DNA from: Erysipelotrichaceae bacterium
GTDB taxonomy: Bacteria > Bacillota_I > Bacilli_A > Erysipelotrichales > Erysipelotrichaceae
DNA length: 13,723 bases
Direction of reading: 5' to 3'
NCBI GenBank assembly: GCA_003446295.1
Contig: DMBB01000156.1
Span: forward strand, 1 to 13,723
How positions within the stretch are numbered: position 1 is the stretch's first letter; each line of letters begins with the position of its first letter. Made by a program: the position numbers and the translations under genes. The notes beneath the pieces are model-generated. The model worked only from the letters and a program-made list of their open reading frames with translations, searched no databases and had not been told where the DNA came from. This document shows, piece by piece, positions 1 to 8,041 of this stretch.

Positions 1-128
1 CGGAGTTCAGTGACCTCAGCAACGCTCAGTCCACGGTACTCAGCGACAACTGCAGAACCGGAATTTTTCATCTTGTCTGCAATCTCGGTGACGACATTTT
101 TCTTGCTTTCTAATACCGCCTGATTCAT
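1..128 (-). CDS. rplJ: Large ribosomal subunit protein uL10, N-terminal part (runs off the window)
   Basis: Only the first 42 codons are present; the gene continues past position 1. The translation begins MNQAVLESKKNVVTEIADKM and continues through a segment ending VVAEYRGLSVAEVTEL, the usual L10 start with the conserved YRGL element. L10 carries the L7/L12 dimers of the ribosomal stalk and binds 23S rRNA beside L11. The ATG at 128 follows an AGGTG/AAGGA purine-rich ribosome binding site. It has its own strong promoter and an L10-type leader upstream, so autoregulation by the L10-L12 complex is likely. rplL would be expected next but lies outside the window. Confidence 0.93.
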   Translation of the reverse strand, partial: MNQAVLESKKNVVTEIADKMKNSGSAVVAEYRGLSVAEVTEL

Positions 129-284
129 TCCTTCACCTAAACCTTTCTTGTTATCGCGTACCTGAATATATAAAGCCCTCGCTGACAGACAGCAAGGGCA
201 TAAAAGTTCAACTAACAGATTGACTTTCTCTACCTCGGTAACCTGATTAAGCTTACGCCGTTACTGTCTCTGGTATTTGATAAC
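129..284 (-). promoter_or_regulatory. L10-type autoregulatory leader of rplJ
   Basis: The transcribed leader between the promoter and rplJ carries the conserved pair AGACAGUA (around 262-270) and ACCGAGGU (around 231-239). From memory of the Firmicutes L10 leader family these flank the kink-turn-like site bound by L10(L12)4. GUAAC and GUUAC on the two sides can pair. A strong hairpin follows at 175-199, just before the coding region, as expected for a leader controlled by attenuation. The pairing is seen in the sequence; the assignment to the family rests on memory and was not run against a covariance model. Confidence 0.75.
165..199 (-). terminator. Attenuator hairpin in the rplJ leader
   Basis: On the minus strand GCCCTTGCTG and CAGCGAGGGC form a 10-bp stem (one G-U pair) with the loop UCUGU. 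It is followed by TTTATATATT, a weak U-rich tract. Its place between the L10-binding motif and the ribosome binding site suggests a conditional terminator rather than a full stop. Confidence 0.65.
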
Positions 285-290
285 GCTAAA

Positions 291-319
291 ATAATACGAG
301 CGTTTAACGTGTTTGTCAA
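291..319 (-). promoter_or_regulatory. Promoter of rplJ
   Basis: On the minus strand there is a perfect -35 box TTGACA (314-319), a 17-nt spacer and the -10 box TATTAT (291-296). Transcription should start near 284. The -35 box begins only 9 nt after the stop codon of the upstream surface protein gene, so rplJ is transcribed independently of it. No terminator lies between the surface protein gene and this promoter. Confidence 0.88.
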
Positions 320-327
320 CCTTCATT

Positions 328-3300
328 TTATCTTTTCATCAGCGCCTTTGCCGACATTGCGAACAAGGCGCCGCTTGCCAGGAATACACCCAGCCAGAAG
401 ACCGGATATCCGTCTCCGCCTGTTTTGGGAAGAGCTGTCAGAAACTCTGATTTCTTTTTGTCGTACATCGTTATGATCTGTGTCTGGTCGGAAGATGCTG
501 CGGTGAATGTGATCGGTGCGCTGATCTGATATTGATCCGGTGCCTTTTCCTCTATCAGCGTATATGTTTTTCCGGCACTGACCGACTGCAGCCTGTGTGC
601 TTCTTCCGTACTGGTCCAGCGATCAATGACCTTTCCTGTCTCATCAATGATCTTCAACACTGCCCCGGACAGCGGCTTCTTCGTAAAACTGTCCAGTTTT
701 TCAACACGGATATCAAGCGGCACATTTTCGATTTTCAATACATGACCGCTCAGATCCGCGTCCGAGATCACCGTTCCGTCCTGAAGCACGCTGAACTCAA
801 CAGCCGTGCCGTGAGAAGCATATCCGTCCGGGATCTTTATCTCCGTGATCGAATAGCTCTCAGATGCTTTCAGTTTTGAGCCAAGTTCCTCCCGTACTTC
901 AGATGATGTCCAGCTGTACACCTCATTGCCGTGCGAGTCCCGCAGGCTGAGCTGCGCCTCAGGCAGTGCATTGCCTTTCTCGTCCGTTTTCAGCACAAAC
1001 AAACTGATCTGATGATTTGTAAATACGCTTCCTGTCTCATCAGCTGTCACCGCATATCCCGGAGGAACGACCTCCTTGATCTCATAGGAGATCGGTCTGC
1101 CTGCATCATCATATTCATTCAGGCCTTCAAAAACACCTTTCCAGGATGATTCCGCATTGACCGATAAATGCCTTGTGTCCTTGCCGTCCGCATACAATAC
1201 GAATTCTGCTTCCGGCAGCTCTGCACCATCCCATATCTTTTCGACAGGCATATCCTTTTTCCTGCGTTCATAGATATTTGTGACGGTCAGCTCGACGATC
1301 TCCCCGTTGACTTTTACAGCGGGATCGCCTGTGACCGCAAACCGCCTGAAGATATATGCCGGAGACAGGCTGTCCTCCGTACCGTTCAGTTCCGTCAGAA
1401 TATAGATTCCGTAGGGAATATCATTCAGGACCGTGCTTTGACCGTTTTTGACCTCAAATGTACGGATCAGATCGCCGTCTGCAGTATGCAGGGCAAACCG
1501 GTAAGTCTGTTCTGTTGCTATGGGATCTCCTTCGATGTCTTCTGTATGTTTTGTGATCTTCAGGCTTCCCTTGATCCGCTCATTGATCACTGTCATTGTC
1601 CGTTCTTCCGCATCCCACTCTGCACGCCCGTGTTCCTGTGTTTCCAGGCGGAACAGCTTTCTGAGGAAGCGTATGATCCCGTTTTCCGTAAGCTCATCCC
1701 TCAGATACAAAGTTCCATCCTGCAGGATCTCAAAGGAAATATCCGCATCGGATCTTACATAACCGGCAGGGGCCGTTACTTCCCTGAGCACATAACTGCC
1801 TTCTTCCAGGGAACCGATCATGACACTGCCCGCTTCTGTTGTGTACTGTCCGAGAGAAACGCCGGACCTGAACAGTTCAAATACCGCCGGCTCATTGATC
1901 AGGCTGTGCTCCGTACTGCATTTCCGCAGAGTCATTTCAAACGTGCCTGTCTGTTCTTCTTCTGCAGGGTCCCAGGTATTGATCACTTCCAGGCAGTCTC
2001 CGGACAGACTGCTTTCCGCGATCCAGAGTCCCGGTTCGGATACCGCTTCACCTGTCAATGCAAATACCGTCCTTCCGCCCAGCATATCCCTGCGGCATCC
2101 TGATACAGCAGATTCACTGACAGTGTACTGTATGCGGTCCGAACCGTCCTGCCGGTAGACCGGGAGTGCGGCTGTCGTGATCTGCCAGATATCAGTTCCT
2201 GATACTGCATCTGTCTGGGTCAGTGTATATGTTTCCAGCAGTTCTCCATCCGCATACAATTCGATCGTGATCTCTTCAGGCAGAACAGTCTGTGCTTCCC
2301 TGATCCATGTTTTCCGGATCACCAGCGGCTGATGAGCCGGTGCCATACCAGCATCATTATTTTCCGATGCATATCGGTAAGAACCGATCGATGAAGCCTC
2401 CGGCATGACAATACCGGATATTCCGATCCCTGACAGTTTTCCTTCCTCATAAATGCCGACGCCATCGGAATCTGTTTCCGTACTTCCGATATGAAGCGGT
2501 GAAAGCAGATATTCCGGCAGACAGTCTGCTTCGATCAGGATCCTGTATGTACCTTCAGGAAGAGACATAAACCGGTATCTTCCGTCTGTATAGGCTGAGA
2601 CTGTTCCCGTATGCACGTCCATGCTTTGGGAGGAATGAATGACTGCAGGCACTCCATCTGCGGCATATGGTTCATAGTTTCCTGCAGTGTTCTGTTTCAG
2701 CAGTGTGATCGTCATATCATGCATCGGCTGTTCCTGCTCACTGCGCTGACCATCCAGGTCCCCGTCATTCCAGACAATGCCCTCAATACTGCGCGATACG
2801 ATGTAAACTGTCGATTCTCCCGTATCAGAACCTCTGTAGACAGTATTCCTGACCTTCTGGCCACCCTGACTCCCGGGCATAGCGACGCTGATATGGAGCC
2901 TGCATGTCTGCTGTCTGTAAAGTGTGCCTACAACTGCTGCAGCCTTGATATTCTTACGTGCTGCCTGGTCCAGCACAAGGACGCGGTCTTCCCCGTCATT
3001 CTGTACCGTGCCCCTGATCCATCCCGATGAGCTTCTGATCTGTCCTGCCGTAATGTTCTCCGCTTCCGTTTCATTTATTTCCTGATAGGTATACCATATC
3101 TCCCAATCATTCAAATTTTCGGCAGTGACCTTCGTGCCGTCTGCGGAATACTTCAGGATCCTGAATTCATCCAGCAGCAGGTCACCCGTATATGTGCTGT
3201 CTGACGCAAATACATCAAGGACAACGGAATCGGTCAGATCGGAAGAACCGTTGTTGCCTGCCGTGACAGTCCATCCCGCGGACTCATTCGGATCAATGAA

Positions 3301-6300
3301 TCTCCGGTCTGCTCTTTTTGATACAGCCATTGCAAGCTGTTTGGATATACGGATCCCTGCTTCGCTGATATTATCATTTGCCGGTGTCAGCGGACGATGA
3401 TCACCGTCTGCACTGATCACTGCTTTCACGATGATCTGCTGCTGGTCGGCCACCTCGATATATCCGTTTTCTTCGTCGATCACCGTACCAAAGTAAATGT
3501 TGTCCATGTTCTGTGAAGGAATGATATTCTCCAGTGTCCACGTCAGGACTGTCTGTCCGTTTTCTCCGGATGTCAGCACAGGATCAAGCGGCTGACCCGA
3601 GCAGCTTCCCTGTTTGCCGATGCCTGCCTGTATGTACTGTGTTCCTGATGCATACCATGATCCGAAGTCACTGTTATACATCAGCTGCGGAGGCAGAACT
3701 GCCTTCACGGTCACAGTGACCGGGGTTCCCTCGCCTGTCTGCGTGTATGTCGTTAAAGATGGTCTGATCCGATATTCCACATAGCGCTGACCGCTGTCAA
3801 GGCTGTAGATCCTCGCCGGCTCTTCAGAGCCTGCCTGGGTCTGTGCCGCGGTGATCTCGACCTCACTCCTGAACGGAGTCACATATACAGAGTCGCCGTC
3901 ATGATTATCCCCGGTATGACCGGATACATACGCGCTGTTTTCCCAGACTGCCTTGACATAATCTTCCTTAACATTCTGCTTATCCCCTTGGGGCAGAACA
4001 AATGTCAGATTATCGGTTCCTTCCGGACGCAGGGGTATCATTCCGCCGGCAGCACTGACCCTGTCCTTCAGCCACCATGTCGTACTGATCCTGATCTGAT
4101 AAACATTGCCTGCTGTCTCTTCTCCGCTCGTACAAGGTATATAGGACAGGATCGCCTTTTTCGTAAATTCCTTTTCCGACAGATCCTTGCGGTACTGCGT
4201 CAGGATCCCGACACATGTAAAACCCTGATCACGCAGCTGCTGCAGATCGGAGAAATAGATCAGGTCAGACTCCACAGCAGCGTTCATTTCCGCATCATTG
4301 TTCCAGCCTGTACCGTCCGGTTTTGCGGCATACATCCAGGAATAGCTGCCTGAAGCATAATAGCCATCCTGATAGACAGAGGGGCTGCTCTGCGCACCGT
4401 CGCTGTTCTGCAGAAGTATGCCCTCATCATCAAATTTCATCAGGCTGTTGACTGCATATACGGTATTGTCACTGTCGCCTCTGGGATCGCACCAAAGACC
4501 CCATGTGATTCCCATCGGCTGTCCGGCTGCCACAGCATCCTCGCCTGTATGCAGAAAGGAATCCGGTTCTTCGTTGTGGTTGATATCGCCATATCCGTCA
4601 GCTGACGCGTAGTGGATATTCGGTGTGTATACGCCTCCTCCGGCAATGAATTCCGACCATGTCAGCACATCATCAGAGCTGTTTCCCTGCTCCAGCAGTA
4701 CACCATCCACCTTCAGCTGCGCATCTGCAGCGCTCAGTTCGACCGTACCGGTATCCTCATACCATTCGCTGAGTCCCGTACCGTTCTGTTCAAACGGAAC
4801 GATAAAGTATACCTCTGCCGCAGATATGCATCCGACGCGTGCTGTAAACACGCCGTCTGAAGGCTTCCAGTAAATGTTCTGATTTTTTGGGGCTGCACCG
4901 CTGTTTCCGTTCGGGAACCATCTCGGGTTCACTTCATAGCCGCCCGGGTGTTCATCGCTTTTCGGATAGATCGTGAAGGTGACAACACTGCCTTCCTGCA
5001 CAGCAGTCCAGTCCCCTCCGTTCCAGCATCCGTTGGAACCGTCTGCGGGCATAATGTCAGGACGTTCATTCTTCCTGTTCAGCGGTGCCAGCGTAGCGTA
5101 TGTCAGGCCGTAGCTCTTCACATCTCTTGCATCGGTCTGCAGATCGGAATAAGGACGCTTGTTGCCTTCATAGCTCCAGATCAGCGGCACAAATCCGTCA
5201 TCATTCATCGATACAGGAGCCGAGGAAGCGGAAGACCTTCTGAACACTGCCTGCATATCGACACTGACACTGATCGGTCCCTCCGGCAGCGCACATCCTT
5301 TCAGGTCCGCGCCTGTACCGGCACTGCCCTTGCTGTAAAGCTGGAGATTCACGGAATAACCGTAGATCCTGCCTTTGACCTGCCCTGCATCCTTGTTCAG
5401 CGCAAAATCGTTTCCTGTTGAAAAATCAAACACATCCAGACCCTGTGTATGCGTATGTTTTGCCAGGGCTGCATTCATCCTGAGCTCGCACGTGACCTCG
5501 ACCTGCTCCGAAATACATTCCGCCGCACGTTCCATATCGTTATGATCCATCCATGCGCGGAAAACAGGCTGTATGATCTTCCCGTTTGATGCTCCGAGGA
5601 TATGGATCACAGCACTGACAGTCCCGCTGCCCGGGAAGGCGTTTTCTGCCGTTTCATTCGGTTCCATGAACCGTTTTACCAGCAGGACCTGATTGCCTTC
5701 TCCATCCGTGCTGAGTGTCCATCCTGTCGTACCCGGTGCCAGGGCATCTAGATCACTGCACCCGTTTCCTGCCCAGCCCATGGACTCTGTATCAAAAACA
5801 GCTTCTTTTTCCGTGCATGGAAGGATGAATTCATAGAACATATATCCGCTGCCGACACTGTCATAAATGCCGTATGACCTTGTTCTGTAAAACAGGGTAT
5901 ATGTCAGCGTATCAAATGTCCTGATCCTGCGGTTTGAATCCGATGTATCTTTCCCCGCAGTATCTTCTTCATCAAACGGACCGATCCCGTCTTTCATTTC
6001 CGAAACGCTTAATGTTTCAACATAGATCAGATCATCATCCAGATAATCATGTTCTCCTCCGGACTGGTCCAGCAGGATCGTGCACAGTTCCTGATAAAGC
6101 GCATATTTCTCAGGAACTCTGCTCTGCCATGCGGTCCTGTCTTCTTCGGTCATTTCGTTTTCAATTGACCGGATCAGCTGCAGCAGCGACCGTACACCAT
6201 TCTTTTCCTCATCACTCATCTGAAATACCGAACTGCTTTCCGGCAGCTGTTCCAGATACCCTGTGATCGTCAGATATTTTTCCACAATGACCGTCATTGC

Positions 6301-6666
6301 CGGCATATCATCCCAGGCCAGGGATGCATCCGTAAATTCCGACTGGAAAATATAACTGCCCTCGGTGTCTGCGTCATATGTGCTGCACTGCCAGATGACT
6401 CCCTGTTCTTCCGGCGTTTCGCTTCCGGCAAACAGAACTGATAAAGTATCCGGAAGATCCAGCTCTTCTGCAGCTGTTCCCGGTTCTGTCCTGATCTGGG
6501 AAGGATCAGGCACAGCGACTGCTTCGATCTCCCGCTGTTCCGTTTCCGTCAGTTCCGGCTGTTCCTCCGGTAATTCCGGTTCTTCAGCAGACACGGTAAC
6601 TGCACAAAGGCAGGTCATTGCCGTCAGCAGCACTGCCTCCAGTTTTTTCCATGATATGCGATTCAT
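328..6666 (-). CDS. Giant LPXTG-anchored surface protein with SdrD-like and Cna-B/SpaA-like domains
   Basis: This is a 2112-residue predicted cell-wall protein, probably an adhesin. The start at 6666 has GGAGG five bases upstream and gives a signal peptide (basic MNRISWKK, a hydrophobic core, VSA|EE cleavage near residue 27); an ATG 66 nt upstream lacks this. The first ~1150 residues match no domain I recognise. A DUF11-like segment (SKRADRRFIDPNESAGWTV) follows, then an SdrD B-like module at about 1290-1440 (VWNDGDLDG). Six Cna-B/SpaA-like modules span about 1447-2067, each with the conserved acidic strand (REVTAPAGY, TELNG, KEVVPPGY, TEIKIPDGY, EEKAPDQY) typical of isopeptide-forming folds. 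LPKTG lies at 2079-2083, followed by a hydrophobic stretch and the basic tail KALMKR. The mature part has about 18 cysteines, many for a Gram-positive surface protein. No sortase lies nearby. It sits between rplA and rplJ; no clear promoter of its own is visible. Host-binding function is inference. Confidence 0.92.
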   Translation of the reverse strand: MNRISWKKLEAVLLTAMTCLCAVTVSAEEPELPEEQPELTETEQREIEAVAVPDPSQIRTEPGTAAEELDLPDTLSVLFAGSETPEEQGVIWQCSTYDADTEGSYIFQSEFTDASLAWDDMPAMTVIVEKYLTITGYLEQLPESSSVFQMSDEEKNGVRSLLQLIRSIENEMTEEDRTAWQSRVPEKYALYQELCTILLDQSGGEHDYLDDDLIYVETLSVSEMKDGIGPFDEEDTAGKDTSDSNRRIRTFDTLTYTLFYRTRSYGIYDSVGSGYMFYEFILPCTEKEAVFDTESMGWAGNGCSDLDALAPGTTGWTLSTDGEGNQVLLVKRFMEPNETAENAFPGSGTVSAVIHILGASNGKIIQPVFRAWMDHNDMERAAECISEQVEVTCELRMNAALAKHTHTQGLDVFDFSTGNDFALNKDAGQVKGRIYGYSVNLQLYSKGSAGTGADLKGCALPEGPISVSVDMQAVFRRSSASSAPVSMNDDGFVPLIWSYEGNKRPYSDLQTDARDVKSYGLTYATLAPLNRKNERPDIMPADGSNGCWNGGDWTAVQEGSVVTFTIYPKSDEHPGGYEVNPRWFPNGNSGAAPKNQNIYWKPSDGVFTARVGCISAAEVYFIVPFEQNGTGLSEWYEDTGTVELSAADAQLKVDGVLLEQGNSSDDVLTWSEFIAGGGVYTPNIHYASADGYGDINHNEEPDSFLHTGEDAVAAGQPMGITWGLWCDPRGDSDNTVYAVNSLMKFDDEGILLQNSDGAQSSPSVYQDGYYASGSYSWMYAAKPDGTGWNNDAEMNAAVESDLIYFSDLQQLRDQGFTCVGILTQYRKDLSEKEFTKKAILSYIPCTSGEETAGNVYQIRISTTWWLKDRVSAAGGMIPLRPEGTDNLTFVLPQGDKQNVKEDYVKAVWENSAYVSGHTGDNHDGDSVYVTPFRSEVEITAAQTQAGSEEPARIYSLDSGQRYVEYRIRPSLTTYTQTGEGTPVTVTVKAVLPPQLMYNSDFGSWYASGTQYIQAGIGKQGSCSGQPLDPVLTSGENGQTVLTWTLENIIPSQNMDNIYFGTVIDEENGYIEVADQQQIIVKAVISADGDHRPLTPANDNISEAGIRISKQLAMAVSKRADRRFIDPNESAGWTVTAGNNGSSDLTDSVVLDVFASDSTYTGDLLLDEFRILKYSADGTKVTAENLNDWEIWYTYQEINETEAENITAGQIRSSSGWIRGTVQNDGEDRVLVLDQAARKNIKAAAVVGTLYRQQTCRLHISVAMPGSQGGQKVRNTVYRGSDTGESTVYIVSRSIEGIVWNDGDLDGQRSEQEQPMHDMTITLLKQNTAGNYEPYAADGVPAVIHSSQSMDVHTGTVSAYTDGRYRFMSLPEGTYRILIEADCLPEYLLSPLHIGSTETDSDGVGIYEEGKLSGIGISGIVMPEASSIGSYRYASENNDAGMAPAHQPLVIRKTWIREAQTVLPEEITIELYADGELLETYTLTQTDAVSGTDIWQITTAALPVYRQDGSDRIQYTVSESAVSGCRRDMLGGRTVFALTGEAVSEPGLWIAESSLSGDCLEVINTWDPAEEEQTGTFEMTLRKCSTEHSLINEPAVFELFRSGVSLGQYTTEAGSVMIGSLEEGSYVLREVTAPAGYVRSDADISFEILQDGTLYLRDELTENGIIRFLRKLFRLETQEHGRAEWDAEERTMTVINERIKGSLKITKHTEDIEGDPIATEQTYRFALHTADGDLIRTFEVKNGQSTVLNDIPYGIYILTELNGTEDSLSPAYIFRRFAVTGDPAVKVNGEIVELTVTNIYERRKKDMPVEKIWDGAELPEAEFVLYADGKDTRHLSVNAESSWKGVFEGLNEYDDAGRPISYEIKEVVPPGYAVTADETGSVFTNHQISLFVLKTDEKGNALPEAQLSLRDSHGNEVYSWTSSEVREELGSKLKASESYSITEIKIPDGYASHGTAVEFSVLQDGTVISDADLSGHVLKIENVPLDIRVEKLDSFTKKPLSGAVLKIIDETGKVIDRWTSTEEAHRLQSVSAGKTYTLIEEKAPDQYQISAPITFTAASSDQTQIITMYDKKKSEFLTALPKTGGDGYPVFWLGVFLASGALFAMSAKALMKR

Positions 6667-6740
6667 AGTTTCCTCCGTTTCGATCGGCCGCAATGGCCTT
6701 CTGAAATAACATTCGGCATTTACCATGAACATCCACGGAA

Positions 6741-6783
6741 AAACAAAAAAAAGATCTGAAACATTCAGATTCCAGATCCTTTA
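6741..6783 (-). terminator. Rho-independent terminator of rplK-rplA
   Basis: On the minus strand, about 20 nt after the rplA stop, ATCTGAA-TGT-TTCAGAT forms a perfect 7-bp hairpin followed by C and eight T residues. An alternative longer stem AAGGATCTG/CAGATCTTT uses the same T run. Either fold separates the ribosomal protein genes from the surface protein gene downstream. Confidence 0.85.
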
Positions 6784-6803
6784 GGTTACATTTGTATGCA
6801 GTC

Positions 6804-7481
6804 TTACTCAACTGTAACTTTAACGCCAGGGCCCATTGTTGTGGAAACAGTGATACCCTTCATGTATGTACCCTTGACAGTTGCAGGCTTGATACGGTTC
6901 AGCTGATCATACAGAGCTTTGAAGTTCTCTGCAAGAGCTTCATCAGAGAAGGAGCACTTGCCGATGAGGCAGTTGATGTTTCCATCTCTGTCAACACGGT
7001 ATGTGATCTTACCTTTTTTGATTTCTTCGATTGCCTGAGCAATGTTTGTTGTAACAGTACCTGTCTTAGGGTTCGGCATTAAGCCCTTCGGACCAAGCAG
7101 ACGGCCGAGTTTACCGAGCTGACCCATCATATCGGGAGTAGCTACGATGATATCGAAATCGAACCATCCGCCCTTGATCTTTTCGATCATGTCTGCGCCG
7201 CCGACAAAGTCAGCGCCTGCATCCTTGGCTTCCTGTTCCTTCGGTCCCTGTGTAATAACGAGAACTTTTCTTGTCTTACCTGTACCGTTGGGGAGAACCA
7301 TAGCTCCACGGAGGTTCTGTTCAGCCTGACGGGGGTCAACGTTCAGGAAGAAGCTTGCTTCTACTGTAGCGTCGAATTTTACCGTGCTGAGTTTCTTAGC
7401 GAGTGCAACGCCTTCTGCATAGGGATACAGTTTGGTGCTGTCTACCTGAGCCTGAGCGGCCTTGAATTTCTTACCTGCCAT
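6804..7481 (-). CDS. rplA: Large ribosomal subunit protein uL1
   Basis: This is a 225-residue full-length L1, which binds the mobile L1 stalk of 23S rRNA at the E site and, in many bacteria, represses its own operon. The family signature is clear: [19 protein letters not shown] around residues 126-145, with the C-terminal [11 protein letters not shown] ending. The ATG at 7481 is only 2 nt after the rplK stop; the ribosome binding site is weak (GGGATGG), so translation is probably coupled to rplK. A terminator follows directly. The usual next genes rplJ-rplL are displaced about 6.7 kb away by the surface protein gene. Confidence 0.98.
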   Translation of the reverse strand: MAGKKFKAAQAQVDSTKLYPYAEGVALAKKLSTVKFDATVEASFFLNVDPRQAEQNLRGAMVLPNGTGKTRKVLVITQGPKEQEAKDAGADFVGGADMIEKIKGGWFDFDIIVATPDMMGQLGKLGRLLGPKGLMPNPKTGTVTTNIAQAIEEIKKGKITYRVDRDGNINCLIGKCSFSDEALAENFKALYDQLNRIKPATVKGTYMKGITVSTTMGPGVKVTVE

Positions 7482-7483
7482 GA

Positions 7484-7906
7484 TCAGTTATCCATCCCTT
7501 CTACTGTGATACCCATGTTGCGGGCTGTACCAGCAATGATCTTCATAGCTGCTTCAACACTGTTTGCATTCAGGTCCGGCATCTTGTACTCAGCGATCTC
7601 GCGGAGCTGATCAACCGTGATCTTGCCTGCCTTGACAGTCTTCGGTGTACCGGAAGCTTTTGCGATTCCGGCAGCCTTCTTCAGCAGGAATGCTGCAGGT
7701 GTTGTTTTGATGACGAAATCGAAGCTCTTGTCCTCATAAGCTGTGATGACGACAGGAACGATGTCACCCTTGCGGTCCTTTGTTTTGTCGTTGAATTCCG
7801 TGCAGAATTTCGGCATGTTGATGCCTGCGGATGCCAGAGCCGGTCCCGGTTTAGCGCCGCCTGCAGGGAACTGCAGTTTGCATACTTTTGCAACTTTCTT
7901 TGCCAT
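7484..7906 (-). CDS. rplK: Large ribosomal subunit protein uL11 with a shortened proline loop
   Basis: This 140-residue L11 sits at the GTPase-associated centre of 23S rRNA, where it contacts elongation factors and stringent factor RelA. The start [17 protein letters not shown] and the C-terminal rRNA-binding region ([16 protein letters not shown] ... GTARNMGI) are typical. Against the E. coli sequence, the N-terminal AxPxPPVGPALGQ loop is reduced to AKPGPALAS: four residues containing the two adjacent prolines are missing. I recall a similar short loop in Mollicutes L11, so this is probably a lineage trait and not damage. The ATG at 7906 has a strong AAAGGAGG eight bases upstream. It is first in the rplK-rplA unit and follows an L1-binding leader. 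Confidence 0.97.
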   Translation of the reverse strand: MAKKVAKVCKLQFPAGGAKPGPALASAGINMPKFCTEFNDKTKDRKGDIVPVVITAYEDKSFDFVIKTTPAAFLLKKAAGIAKASGTPKTVKAGKITVDQLREIAEYKMPDLNANSVEAAMKIIAGTARNMGITVEGMDN

Positions 7907-7934
7907 GTGGCGTTCCTCCTTTTAATAGGTTCCA

Positions 7935-7977
7935 CATGCAGTGGTAAACGGATAAGCTGCTTATCCTCCCACGCATG
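7935..7977 (-). promoter_or_regulatory. L1-binding autoregulatory motif in the rplK leader
   Basis: In the minus-strand transcript CAUGC-GUGG pairs with CCAC-U-GCAUG (nine pairs with a bulged U). Above it is an asymmetric internal loop (GA opposite GUUUA) and then a perfect apical helix GGAUAAGC/GCUUAUCC around a single A (in practice a 3-nt loop). Two helices around an asymmetric loop in the rplK-rplA leader match the known form of L1 target sites, which mimic the L1 site in 23S rRNA. The structure is seen directly; L1 binding is inferred from position and shape. It lies about 28 nt upstream of the start codon, where bound L1 could block translation. Confidence 0.78.
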
Positions 7978-7979
7978 AT

Positions 7980-8000
7980 CACACACAAAAAAATGTGTGC
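7980..8000 (-). other. Small hairpin at the 5' end of the rplK transcript
   Basis: CACACA and TGTGTG form a 6-bp stem with a loop of six T residues, right at the predicted transcription start. It may stabilise the 5' end of the mRNA. There is no T tract after it, so it is not a terminator. Its function is unknown. Confidence 0.4.
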
Positions 8001-8006
8001 TCCAAC

Positions 8007-8035
8007 ATAATAGTATTAATTGCCTTCCGAGTCAA
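8007..8035 (-). promoter_or_regulatory. Promoter of rplK-rplA
   Basis: On the minus strand there is TTGACT (8030-8035), a 17-nt spacer and TATTAT (8007-8012), very close to the consensus for the housekeeping sigma factor. The -35 box starts 6 nt after the stop codon of the AEC transporter gene. Read-through from that gene is possible because no terminator lies between them. Confidence 0.9.
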
Positions 8036-8041
8036 TCATTT

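Noticed and set aside
1168..2103. Long plus-strand open frame (311 codons) opposite the surface protein gene, and several similar ones along 500-6700
   Set aside because: They are antisense to a clear coding frame with signal peptide, domains and LPKTG anchor. They show no recognisable domain and are shadows of its codon pattern.
328..6666. Horizontal transfer signs such as insertion sequences, direct repeats or att sites flanking the surface protein gene
   Set aside because: None were visible by eye at either boundary; the base composition also looks like the neighbours.
6667..6732. Upstream ATG at 6732 as start of the surface protein
   Set aside because: It would add 22 residues ahead of the signal peptide and has no ribosome binding site. 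The ATG at 6666 has GGAGG five bases upstream.
6695..6750. Possible promoter for the surface protein gene (TTGTTT, 18 nt, TAAATG)
   Set aside because: Both boxes are poor, and the -35 falls within the T tract of the rplA terminator. Not strong enough to list as a feature.
7980..8000. Terminator for the AEC transporter gene
   Set aside because: The hairpin lies downstream of the rplK promoter and lacks a following T tract.
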